From Leclercia sp. UBA7405 (GTDB lineage Bacteria; Pseudomonadota; Gammaproteobacteria; Enterobacterales; Enterobacteriaceae), in the NCBI GenBank assembly GCA_002469605.1, contig DKMV01000324.1, positions 1,190-6,886 on the forward strand: a stretch of DNA of 5,697 nt. The letters are read 5' to 3'. A program made the position numbers and the translations under genes. Shown here in pieces: positions 1 to 5,405 of this stretch. Under the pieces are notes generated by a model. The model made no database searches, was not told the DNA's origin, and was given only the letters and a program-made list of their open reading frames with translations. Each line of letters starts with the position of its first letter. Positions within the stretch are counted from its first letter, which is position 1.

Positions 1-439
1 GCTGGCCCAGTCCTGCGCTTCGGTGCCGCCGGAACCGGCCTGGATATCCAGGTAGCAATCTGCGCTGTCGTATTCGCCGGAGAACATGCGGCGGAACTCA
101 AGCTGCGCCAGCTTCTCTTCCAGCCCGTCGAGCTCGGCAACGGCTTCGTTAAAGGTTTCTTCGTCGTCGGCTTCAACAGCCAGTTCCAGCAGCCCGGAAA
201 CATCTTCCAGACCCTGAGACATTTGGTCGAGGGTATCAACAATGGCTTCGAGGGAGGAACGCTCTTTACCCAGCGCCTGGGCGCGTTCAGGTTCGTTCCA
301 GACGTCCGGCTGTTCCAGCTCGGCGTTTACTTCTTCGAGGCGCTCTTTCTTGGCATCGTAGTCAAAGATACCCCCTAAGAACGTTAGAACGCTCCGTGAG
401 GTCCTGAATGCGGTTTTTTACCGGATTAATTTCAAACAT
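1..439 (-). CDS. prfB: Peptide chain release factor 2 (RF2), N-terminal part, programmed frameshift
   Basis: RF2 recognises UAA and UGA stop codons in the ribosomal A site and triggers peptide release. The ATG lies at 437-439. Reading leftward, 25 codons (MFEINPV... ending RGYL) are followed by an in-frame TGA at 362-364. Reading resumes in the +1 frame with GAC (361-363) and stays open to the window edge, giving 146 residues of a family usually about 365 long. What is visible is the helical N-terminal domain and the start of the central domain, with the class I release factor signature [11 protein letters not shown] at about residues 135-145. The SPF stop-recognition and GGQ catalytic motifs lie beyond the window. 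It is the last visible gene of the xerD-dsbC-recJ-prfB block, 89 bp after recJ; in E. coli lysS follows. The TGA is not a disabling mutation; it is the family's autoregulatory site. Identification is very secure. Confidence 0.97.
361..376 (-). promoter_or_regulatory. prfB: prfB programmed +1 ribosomal frameshift signal
   Basis: On the minus strand the sequence reads AGG GGG TAT CTT TGA C. It has the canonical parts: an internal Shine-Dalgarno-like AGGGGG (371-376), a 3 nt spacer, the slippery CTT (365-367), and a UGA stop (362-364) followed by C, a poor termination context. From known RF2 biology, when RF2 is scarce the ribosome pauses at UGA, the CUU-decoding tRNA slips to UUU and reading continues at GAC (Asp). 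When RF2 is abundant, translation ends after 25 residues. The downstream +1 frame is an unbroken RF2 sequence, which confirms the shift is needed. Confidence 0.97.
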
Positions 440-481
440 GGTCGTTTTCTTTTATGGACTAGTCAAAATGCGGTGATAAGA

Positions 482-504
482 GCGGGATTGTACCCAATCC
501 ACGC
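482..504. repeat. Inverted repeat (hairpin) in the recJ-prfB gap
   Basis: GGATTG (485-490) and CAATCC (495-500) form a perfect 6 bp stem around a 4 nt loop. It is extended by GCG (482-484) pairing with CGC (502-504) across one bulged base at 501. On the plus strand it is followed closely by a run of six T (507-512), so it resembles an intrinsic terminator for plus-strand, antisense transcription. On the coding minus strand no T run follows, so it should not stop recJ-prfB read-through. Confidence 0.5.
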
Positions 505-515
505 CCTTTTTTATA
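487..515 (-). promoter_or_regulatory. Candidate sigma-70 promoter upstream of prfB
   Basis: On the minus strand there is a -10-like TACAAT (487-492, 5 of 6 to consensus), 17 bp downstream of a weak -35-like TATAAA (510-515, 3 of 6). It sits in the recJ-prfB gap and would give prfB a promoter independent of the xerD-dsbC-recJ transcript. The -10 lies inside the inverted repeat at 482-504. This rests on motif reading only; the weak -35 keeps confidence low. Confidence 0.35.
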
Positions 516-528
516 GCCATTACTGCCG

Positions 529-2262
529 CTAAATTGGCCAGATATTGTCGATGATGATTTGCAGGGAGCGGTTGCCGCGAAACTCGTTAATGTCGAGCTT
601 ATAAGCCAGCTCGACCTCGCGCACGCCATTGTCCGGCCAGATTGAGGTGTCCACGTTAAAGGCGATGCCGTCTAACAGCGGGCCGCCGCCAACCGGCTCC
701 ACCATTACCTTCAGGTGACGTTCGCCAACGATGCGCTGTTGCAGCAGGCGAAAACGACCATCAAACAGCGGTTCCGGGAACATCTGTCCCCAGGGGCCGG
801 CATCGCGCAGCATCTGCGCCACTTCCATGGTCATTTCAGCAGGGGTTAAAGGACCATCGGAGAGCACTTCGCCCTGCAGCAGGGCGGGATCCAGCCACTC
901 GGTGACCAGCTCGCCAAACAGCTGCTGGAACTGATCAAACTTCGCCTCTTCCAGCGAAAGCCCCGCCGCCATCGCGTGGCCGCCAAACTTAATCATCAGA
1001 CCGGGATGCAGAGTATGCAGGCGCTCGAGCGCGTCGCGCATATGCAGCCCCTGAACAGAGCGTCCGGAGCCTTTCAGGGTGCCGTCTCCCGCCGGGGCAA
1101 AGGCGATCACCGGGCGGTGAAAACGCTCTTTGATACGCGACGCCAGAATGCCCACTACCCCCTGATGCCACTCGGGGTGATACATGGCCAGCCCGCCGGG
1201 CAGCGTCTCGCCGCTGCGCTCCAGCTTTTCGCACAGGATCAGGGCTTCGGCCTGCATCCCCTGCTCGATCTCTTTACGCGTCTGGTTCAGCGCATCCAGC
1301 TCGTTGGCCAGCATGCGCGCTTCGCCGATGTTGTCGCAGAGCAGCAGCGCCACGCCGACCGACATGTCATCCAGCCTGCCTGCCGCGTTCAGGCGCGGGC
1401 CAAGGGCAAAGCCGAGATCGCTGGCGACCAGCTTCTGCGGATCGCGCCCGGCGATCTCCAGCAGCGCTTTGATCCCCGGCCGGCATTTGCCCGCGCGGAT
1501 ACGGCCCAGGCCCTGCCAGGTAAGAATGCGGTTGTTGGTATCCAGCGGCACCACGTCCGCCACCGTACCCAGCGCCACCAGATCGAGATACTCGGCGAGG
1601 TTTGGCGCCGCGATGCCGCGTGAGTCAAACCAGCCTTTATCCCGCAGCAGCGTGCGCAGGGCCAGCATCAGGTAAAACGCCACCCCAACGCCCGCCAGCG
1701 ATTTCGAAGGGAAGTCGCAATCGCGCAGGTTGGGGTTGATGATCGCTTCGGCCGCCGGCAGGGTATCGCCCGGCAGGTGGTGATCGGTGACCAGCACCGG
1801 GAGCCCCAGCTGGTGCGCACGTTCGACGCCGCTGTGGGAAGAGATGCCGTTGTCCACGGTCATGATCATCTGCGCGCCACGGGCGTGGGCCTGATCCACC
1901 ACTTCCGGGCTCAGACCATAGCCATCTTCAAAGCGGTTCGGTACCAGATATTCAACCTGATCGCAGCCCATCGCCCGCAGGCTCAGGACGCTAAGGGCGG
2001 TGCTGGTGGCGCCATCGGCGTCAAAGTCGCCCACCACCATAATGCGGGTGCCTTCACGAAAGGCGTTGTAGAGCATTTCCGCCGCTTGTTCGACGCCGCT
2101 CAGCTGCTGCCAGGGCAGCATGCCTTTTACGCTGCGTTCCAGATCGTCAGGTTTTTGTATGCCACGGCTGGCGTACAGCCGACGCAGGAGTGGCGGCAGA
2201 TCCGCAGGCAGATCGGCCTTTTCATCCACTTCACGTCGGCGGAGCTGTATCGTTGATTTCAC
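529..2262 (-). CDS. recJ: Single-stranded-DNA-specific 5'-3' exonuclease RecJ
   Basis: RecJ degrades single-stranded DNA 5' to 3' in the cytoplasm, in RecF-pathway recombination, base-excision repair and mismatch repair. The 577-residue length equals that of E. coli RecJ. DHH phosphoesterase motifs run in order: VVGDFDADGATS (about 76-87), TVDNG (135-139), the DHH motif itself (VTDHH, D160-H162) and LGTVADVVPL (231-240); these Asp and His residues bind the metal ions. GPRLNAAGR (288-296) follows. The C-terminal DHHA1 region has WHQGVVGILASRI (365-377), KGSGRS (397-402) and GGHAMAAGLS (427-436), the nucleic-acid-binding part. The start is GTG (2260-2262), five bases after the dsbC stop. The best Shine-Dalgarno-like AGGCGG lies inside the last dsbC codons, about 12 nt from the GTG, so translation is probably weak and coupled to dsbC. 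The stop is TAG (529-531). Confidence 0.98.
   Translation of the reverse strand: MKSTIQLRRREVDEKADLPADLPPLLRRLYASRGIQKPDDLERSVKGMLPWQQLSGVEQAAEMLYNAFREGTRIMVVGDFDADGATSTALSVLSLRAMGCDQVEYLVPNRFEDGYGLSPEVVDQAHARGAQMIMTVDNGISSHSGVERAHQLGLPVLVTDHHLPGDTLPAAEAIINPNLRDCDFPSKSLAGVGVAFYLMLALRTLLRDKGWFDSRGIAAPNLAEYLDLVALGTVADVVPLDTNNRILTWQGLGRIRAGKCRPGIKALLEIAGRDPQKLVASDLGFALGPRLNAAGRLDDMSVGVALLLCDNIGEARMLANELDALNQTRKEIEQGMQAEALILCEKLERSGETLPGGLAMYHPEWHQGVVGILASRIKERFHRPVIAFAPAGDGTLKGSGRSVQGLHMRDALERLHTLHPGLMIKFGGHAMAAGLSLEEAKFDQFQQLFGELVTEWLDPALLQGEVLSDGPLTPAEMTMEVAQMLRDAGPWGQMFPEPLFDGRFRLLQQRIVGERHLKVMVEPVGGGPLLDGIAFNVDTSIWPDNGVREVELAYKLDINEFRGNRSLQIIIDNIWPI
2002..2009 (+). other. Chi recombination hotspot sequence inside recJ
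   Basis: An exact GCTGGTGG octamer on the plus strand, the enterobacterial Chi sequence that switches RecBCD from degradation to RecA loading. It lies within the recJ coding region, antisense to the gene. The sequence match is exact; activity is inferred from the family of organisms. Confidence 0.65.
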
Positions 2263-2267
2263 GCGAA

Positions 2268-2981
2268 TTATTTACCGCCTGTCTGTTTCTGGTGCGCATC
2301 AAGGAAGGCTTTCATCTCTTTCGGCCCCTGATAGCCAGGCACCACGTAGCCGTTATTCAGCACGATAGCCGGGGTACCGGTCACGCCAAACTGCACGCCA
2401 AGCGCGTAGTGGTTAGCAATGTCGATATCGCAGGAGGCTGGCTGCACACCTTTGCCGCTCATGGCGTCATCAAAGGCTTTGTTGCGATCTTTTGCACACC
2501 AGATAGCTTTCATATCCTGCTCGGGCTGGCTCTGCACGCCCGCACGCGGGAAGGCGAGATAACGCACGGTGATCCCCAGCGCGTTGTAGTCTTTCATCTC
2601 TTCATGCAGCTTGTGGCAGTAGCCGCAGGTGATGTCGGTAAAGACGGTAATAACGTGTTTTTCCTGCGCCGCTTTGTAGACGATCATCTCTTTTTCCAGC
2701 GCGTTCAGGTTTTTCATCAGCAGCTGGTTAGTAACGTTGACCGGCTGCGCGCCGCTCACATCGTACAACGGCCCCTGCAGGAAGTGCTTGCCATCCTCGG
2801 TGACGTAGAGCACGCCGTTTTCAGTCATCACGGTTTTCATGCCGGCAATAGGCGCAGGCAGGATCTCGCTGCTGTTGACGCCAAGCTTCGCCAGCGACTG
2901 TTTGATAGCGGCATCGTCAGCATGCGCCAGACCGGATAACGAGGCTGCCAGCAGGCTGAACAGCACTAAAGACTTTTTCAT
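2268..2981 (-). CDS. dsbC: Periplasmic thiol:disulfide isomerase DsbC
   Basis: DsbC corrects wrong disulfide bonds in exported proteins; it is a periplasmic V-shaped homodimer kept reduced by DsbD. With the start at 2979-2981 the precursor has 237 residues: a 21-residue signal peptide (MKK, a hydrophobic core, cleavage after AHA) and a 216-residue mature protein starting DDAAIK. Mature numbering gives the active site CGYC at C98-C101, the structural disulfide pair C141 and C163, and the cis-proline loop GTP with P183, all where known for E. coli DsbC. The N-terminal dimerisation domain precedes the thioredoxin fold. An ATG six bases upstream (2985-2987) is also in frame, but TAAGGA abuts it directly and is properly spaced for the second ATG, so the shorter form is chosen. 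It lies 24 bp after xerD and 5 bp before recJ in one apparent operon. Confidence 0.97.
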   Translation of the reverse strand: MKKSLVLFSLLAASLSGLAHADDAAIKQSLAKLGVNSSEILPAPIAGMKTVMTENGVLYVTEDGKHFLQGPLYDVSGAQPVNVTNQLLMKNLNALEKEMIVYKAAQEKHVITVFTDITCGYCHKLHEEMKDYNALGITVRYLAFPRAGVQSQPEQDMKAIWCAKDRNKAFDDAMSGKGVQPASCDIDIANHYALGVQFGVTGTPAIVLNNGYVVPGYQGPKEMKAFLDAHQKQTGGK

Positions 2982-2987
2982 AACCAT

Positions 2988-2993
2988 TCCTTA
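2988..2993 (-). promoter_or_regulatory. dsbC: dsbC ribosome binding site that decides the start
   Basis: On the minus strand TAAGGA lies immediately before the first in-frame ATG (2985-2987), with no spacer, and 6 nt before the second ATG (2979-2981). Normal Shine-Dalgarno spacing of 5-9 nt favours the second ATG, which also gives a standard MKK signal-peptide start. Confidence 0.7.
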
Positions 2994-3005
2994 AAAATTC
3001 GGCAC

Positions 3006-3902
3006 TCACGCGCGTGGGTGGTGCTGTTGGTGTAGCTGCCGCAGGCGCTCCGTTGCGACGTGGGTGTAGATTTGCGTCGTGGAGAGATCGCTGTGTCCAA
3101 GCAACATCTGGACCACGCGCAAATCGGCGCCATGGTTTAACAGATGGGTCGCGAAGGCGTGACGCAGAACGTGCGGCGAAAGTTTTTCACTGTCGATACC
3201 TGCCAGTGTGGCGTAATGTTTGATGCGATGCCAGAAGGTTTGTCGCGTCATCTGCTGCGCGCGCTGGCTGGGGAAGAGCACATCAATGGAGACGCCGTTT
3301 AAAAGCCAGGGCCGCCCATGTTCAAGGTAGGTTTCCAGCCAGTAAACCGCCTCTTCCCCCAGCGGTACCAACCGCTCTTTATTGCCTTTACCCACTACGC
3401 GCACAACGCCCTGACGCAGGCTGATATCGCTCATCGTCAGCCCCACCAGCTCGGAAACGCGAAGGCCAGTGGCATATAACAGTTCAAGCATCGCTTTATC
3501 GCGTAACTCCAGCGGCTGGTCAACAACTGGTGCCTGTAATAATCGCTCAACTTGCGCTTCACTGAGATCTTTCGGCAGGCGCTGGGGCAGTTTTGGCGAC
3601 GCCAGTGCGGCGCTGGGATCGTCGGTGCGTAGCTTCTCGCGATAGAGATACTGGAACAGGCGACGCACCGCGCTCAGCAGCCGCGCCGAGCTGGTAGCTT
3701 TATAACCCCCCTCTACGCGCTCGGCCAGCAGCGTCTGTAAATCGTCGCTCTGGGCGGTGATCAGGCTCCGCTCGTGGTGGTGAAGCCAGGCCGCCAGCAT
3801 CGTCAGATCGCGTCGGTAGGCGCTGAGGGTATTCTCAGCCAGGTTCTTCTCAAGCCAGAGTGCATCGAGAAACTGTTCGATGAGTGCGAGATCCTTTTCC
3901 AC
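3006..3902 (-). CDS. xerD: Site-specific tyrosine recombinase XerD
   Basis: XerD with XerC resolves chromosome dimers at dif, activated by FtsK at the septum, and acts at plasmid cer/psi-type sites. The 298-residue length equals that of E. coli XerD. The N-terminal SAM-like core-binding domain covers roughly residues 1-105, including the ENTLSAYRRDL helix near 23-33; the catalytic domain follows. All six catalytic positions are present: R148 (GLRVSEL), K172 (GKGNKERL), H244 and R247 (SPHVLRHAFATH), H270 (LLGHSDLSTT) and the nucleophile Y279 (QIYTHV). The start is GTG (3900-3902), preceded by a good AAAGGGG Shine-Dalgarno. It is the first gene of the leftward block; dsbC follows after 24 bp. 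Being a resident Xer protein in its usual context, it is not evidence of an integrated element. No dif-like site is seen in the window. Confidence 0.98.
   Translation of the reverse strand: MEKDLALIEQFLDALWLEKNLAENTLSAYRRDLTMLAAWLHHHERSLITAQSDDLQTLLAERVEGGYKATSSARLLSAVRRLFQYLYREKLRTDDPSAALASPKLPQRLPKDLSEAQVERLLQAPVVDQPLELRDKAMLELLYATGLRVSELVGLTMSDISLRQGVVRVVGKGNKERLVPLGEEAVYWLETYLEHGRPWLLNGVSIDVLFPSQRAQQMTRQTFWHRIKHYATLAGIDSEKLSPHVLRHAFATHLLNHGADLRVVQMLLGHSDLSTTQIYTHVATERLRQLHQQHHPRA
3443..3450 (-). other. Chi recombination hotspot sequence inside xerD
   Basis: An exact GCTGGTGG octamer on the minus strand (CCACCAGC on plus), in the xerD coding strand. It is oriented opposite to the copy at 2002-2009. 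The match is exact; function is inferred from the enterobacterial context. Confidence 0.65.
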
Positions 3903-3931
3903 GTCCGCCCCTTTGGTTCTGCAGTGGGTGC

Positions 3932-3937
3932 ATTATG
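3932..3937 (-). promoter_or_regulatory. Candidate -10 element for the xerD-dsbC-recJ operon
   Basis: The minus strand reads CATAAT, 5 of 6 to the sigma-70 -10 consensus, about 30 nt upstream of the xerD GTG. No convincing -35 hexamer is found 16-18 bp upstream, so the promoter may depend on an activator or be weak. Motif reading only. Confidence 0.35.
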
Positions 3938-3956
3938 CCTGAACGAGCCCTGTTTC

Positions 3957-3965
3957 TGGTACACT
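3957..3965 (+). promoter_or_regulatory. Candidate extended -10 promoter for fldB
   Basis: TGG followed by TACACT (3960-3965) forms an extended -10 (TGnTAnnnT), about 40 nt upstream of the fldB ATG. The nearest -35-like hexamer (CTGAAC, 3939-3944) is poor and 15 bp away, which suits an extended -10 or activator-dependent promoter. In E. coli fldB belongs to the SoxRS superoxide response; I could not find a convincing SoxS box here. Confidence 0.45.
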
Positions 3966-4004
3966 AGTTCGCAACGTCATAGCATGTATTGAGACACTTT
4001 AGCG

Positions 4005-4526
4005 ATGAATATTGGTCTGTTTTATGGTTCCAGCACCTGTTACACCGAGATGGCTGCTGAGAAAATTCGCGATATTATTGGCCCGGAACTGGTGACGCTG
4101 CACAACCTTAAGGACGACGCCCCTGAGCTGATGGAGCAGTACGATGTGCTGATCCTTGGCATTCCGACCTGGGATTTTGGCGAACTGCAGGAAGACTGGG
4201 AAGCGGTGTGGGATCGGCTGGACGCCCTGAAGCTCGACGGCAAAATCATTGCGCTCTACGGCATGGGCGACCAGTTGGGCTACGGCGAATGGTTCCTGGA
4301 TGCGCTGGGGATGCTGCACGATAAGCTGGCGGCCAAAGGGGTGACCTTTATTGGCTACTGGCCAACCGAAGGTTACGAGTTCACCAGTAAAAAACCGATC
4401 GTTGCCGAGGGCCAGCTGTTTGTCGGCCTGGCCCTTGATGAAACCAACCAGTACGACCTGAGCGAAGAGCGCCTGCAAAACTGGTGCGAGCAGATCCTCG
4501 GCGAAATGGCAGAGCAGTTTAGCTAA
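4005..4526 (+). CDS. fldB: Flavodoxin 2 (FldB), FMN electron carrier
   Basis: This is a cytoplasmic low-potential one-electron carrier binding non-covalent FMN; the family is reduced by ferredoxin/flavodoxin-NADP reductase. At 173 residues it matches E. coli FldB in length and is a long-chain flavodoxin. The FMN phosphate loop is [10 protein letters not shown] (6-15). The isoalloxazine-stacking loops are [12 protein letters not shown] (54-65, W56) and [10 protein letters not shown] (88-97, Y93). The C-terminal [15 protein letters not shown] is typical of long-chain members. The Cys in the phosphate loop and overall similarity to remembered E. coli FldB favour FldB over FldA. The ATG start has no strong Shine-Dalgarno. 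It is transcribed away from xerD and toward ygfX, with 4 bp between stop codons and no intrinsic terminator. In E. coli it is SoxRS-induced; control here is inferred. Confidence 0.96.
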   Translation: MNIGLFYGSSTCYTEMAAEKIRDIIGPELVTLHNLKDDAPELMEQYDVLILGIPTWDFGELQEDWEAVWDRLDALKLDGKIIALYGMGDQLGYGEWFLDALGMLHDKLAAKGVTFIGYWPTEGYEFTSKKPIVAEGQLFVGLALDETNQYDLSEERLQNWCEQILGEMAEQFS

Positions 4527-4530
4527 ACCC

Positions 4531-4941
4531 CTACCGCCCGTGCGTCGGTTGTTGAATCATCCGACGCAGATCGCGCCACTCCCCTTCATCCATGCTATCC
4601 GCCGACAGCCACAGGTGCTGACAGCGTTTACCTTCGTCTTTACGCAGGCGCAGCATCATGCCGGAGCTGAGCATCCAGGGCGTGCCGACAATCTCCCACT
4701 CGTTCCCCTGCCAGCGCAGGCGGGAATCCATATAGAGTTTGATCTCGCCCTGGCGGGCGTTGATCCGCCGCTGGCTACGCACGCTGTCGAACACCACAAG
4801 CGAAAGCAGAAGCAGCCATAGCGGGGTATAGCTGAGCGGCCACGGCATCAGCAAAATCACTGCCGCAACCAGCCCGTGGAGCAAAAGAGACATCCACTGT
4901 GAGCGCCACGAGACGCGTAAATCAGATTGCCACAGGACCAC
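4531..4941 (-). CDS. ygfX: YgfX/CptA membrane protein, SdhE partner, reported toxin
   Basis: This is a 136-residue inner-membrane protein. The N-terminal part has two hydrophobic segments, about 17-34 and 38-53, separated by a short PWPLS turn, followed by basic [14 protein letters not shown] and a soluble C-terminal domain with conserved WQGNEWEI and [17 protein letters not shown] stretches. In E. coli, YgfX (CptA) was reported as a type IV toxin that blocks FtsZ and MreB polymerisation, with YgfY (CptB) as antitoxin. Work in Serratia instead describes YgfX as a membrane partner of SdhE. The toxin role is therefore debated and nothing in the sequence settles it. The start is GTG (4939-4941), overlapping the end of sdhE by 20 bp, which implies translational coupling; the stop is TAG. 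One Cys (C107, in KRCQHLW) appears extra relative to E. coli as I remember it. Confidence 0.93.
   Translation of the reverse strand: MVLWQSDLRVSWRSQWMSLLLHGLVAAVILLMPWPLSYTPLWLLLLSLVVFDSVRSQRRINARQGEIKLYMDSRLRWQGNEWEIVGTPWMLSSGMMLRLRKDEGKRCQHLWLSADSMDEGEWRDLRRMIQQPTHGR
4541..4568. repeat. 8 bp inverted repeat at the fldB/ygfX convergence
   Basis: TGCGTCGG (4541-4548) and CCGACGCA (4561-4568) are perfect inverted arms around a 12 nt loop. The repeat sits in the last codons of ygfX and 15 nt downstream of the fldB stop. There is no T run on either side, so it is not a classic intrinsic terminator. It could form a 3'-end hairpin protecting fldB mRNA or assist a bidirectional stop; this is inference. 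Confidence 0.45.
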
Positions 4942-5188
4942 GTTCCCGATTCCGTGTTTGAATTAGAAGCACCATCCGTTGCAGCTCGGTGTCGGCGGGT
5001 TCGCCGTGATTCATTAACCAGTTGAATAAATCTGGGTCATCACACTCCAGCAGGCGGATAAACAGCTGTTTATCGTTATCGCTCAGGCTGTCGTAATCAT
5101 GTTCAAAGAACGGCATGATGGTGATATCGAGCTCGCGCATGCCGCGACGACATGCCCAGTGAATGCGGGCTTTATTGTTAATATCCAT
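4922..5188 (-). CDS. sdhE: SdhE (YgfY/CptB), FAD assembly factor for succinate dehydrogenase
   Basis: SdhE is a small cytoplasmic protein that promotes covalent attachment of FAD to SdhA and FrdA. The 88-residue length equals that of E. coli SdhE. The hallmark RGxxE motif is intact (R15, G16, E19 in [10 protein letters not shown]), followed by the family's helical bundle with FFEHDYDSL and [16 protein letters not shown]. The C-terminus [10 protein letters not shown] is nearly invariant in enterobacteria. The same protein has been called YgfY/CptB, antitoxin to CptA. The ATG (5186-5188) is preceded by AGGA nine bases upstream. ygfX overlaps its last 20 bases, so the two are made together. A candidate promoter lies at 5265-5270 with a GC-rich leader between. 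Identification is very secure. Confidence 0.97.
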   Translation of the reverse strand: MDINNKARIHWACRRGMRELDITIMPFFEHDYDSLSDNDKQLFIRLLECDDPDLFNWLMNHGEPADTELQRMVLLIQTRNRERGPVAI

Positions 5189-5222
5189 GTTATTTGTTCC
5201 TGCATAACGTTGGGTTCAGGCA

Positions 5223-5258
5223 GTGCTCCGGGGCCAGGCTACGCGCCGGGTCCGGACT
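5223..5258 (-). other. GC-rich structured leader upstream of sdhE
   Basis: On the minus strand, between the candidate -10 and the start codon, AGTCCGG and CCGGAGCACT can pair (AGT with ACT across a 3 nt bulge, CCGG with CCGG), with a further inner GGC/GCC pairing around GCGTA. This would give sdhE mRNA a folded 5' leader. No known riboswitch or leader-peptide family is recognised; the pairing was judged by eye. Confidence 0.3.
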
Positions 5259-5264
5259 CAATCT

Positions 5265-5270
5265 AGTGTA
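5265..5270 (-). promoter_or_regulatory. Candidate -10 element for sdhE-ygfX
   Basis: The minus strand reads TACACT, 4 of 6 to the -10 consensus with the key T-A...T bases present, roughly 80 nt upstream of the sdhE ATG. The -35 is poor (TAAAGA at 17 bp). The wider octamer TACACTAG also occurs at the fldB -10. Confidence 0.4.
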
Positions 5271-5314
5271 ACGTGTTTTTTGTCGTTTCTTTACAGGAAT
5301 ATTGCCCCCTGGAA

Positions 5315-5324
5315 GCGGGCCCGC
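5315..5324. repeat. 10 bp perfect palindrome GCGGGCCCGC
   Basis: A self-complementary GC-only decamer in the sdhE-ygfZ gap. It is followed on the plus strand by AGAAAAAAA, so on the minus strand the T run comes before rather than after it, and it is not an intrinsic terminator in either direction. It could be a protein-binding palindrome upstream of the sdhE promoter; function unknown. Confidence 0.4.
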
Positions 5325-5344
5325 AGAAAAAAATCACACTAAAT

Positions 5345-5378
5345 AAGCGGATTACACGCTTCTGCGTTACTCCACGCA
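5345..5378. repeat. Two tandem small inverted repeats in the sdhE-ygfZ gap
   Basis: AAGCG (5345-5349) pairs with CGCTT (5357-5361) around GATTACA, and TGCGT (5363-5367) pairs with ACGCA (5374-5378) around 6 nt. Each stem is only 5 bp, so chance is possible. Neither is followed by a T run typical of a terminator. Confidence 0.3.
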
Positions 5379-5405
5379 AAAGCGCATGAAGGCACGATTA
5401 GCCTG

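Noticed and set aside
362..364. TGA in prfB as a pseudogene-making nonsense mutation
   Set aside because: It is the conserved programmed frameshift stop of RF2, with all signal parts intact.
976..1623. Open 215-codon plus-strand frame antisense to recJ
   Set aside because: It lies wholly within the well-supported recJ gene, has low-complexity Arg/Gln/Ala-rich composition and no recognisable domain; it follows from GC-rich codon bias.
2190..2939. Open 249-codon plus-strand frame antisense to dsbC and the recJ start
   Set aside because: His- and Val-rich translation with no family resemblance and no ribosome binding site; a shadow of dsbC and recJ.
3006..3902. Tyrosine recombinase as sign of an integrated phage or island
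   Set aside because: It is XerD in its standard core-genome context, with no attachment-site repeats or phage genes around it.
3921..3945. SoxS box upstream of fldB
   Set aside because: The best alignment to the SoxS/MarA consensus (starting at GCAT, 3930) lacks the RYYAAA half; expected from E. coli biology but not supported here.
3999..4478. 159-codon minus-strand frame antisense to fldB
   Set aside because: fldB is certain on the plus strand; the antisense product has no recognised domain.
4540..4821. 93-codon plus-strand frame antisense to ygfX
   Set aside because: No domain or start signal, and ygfX is strongly supported in the opposite strand.
5315..5334. Intrinsic terminator from GCGGGCCCGC plus the A/T run
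   Set aside because: The A run on plus would be a T run located before, not after, the hairpin on minus, so polarity is wrong for both directions.
5325..5340. CRP-binding half site (TCACA / TGTGA) near 5334-5338
   Set aside because: Only one half site is present; the matching half at 6 bp spacing is missing.
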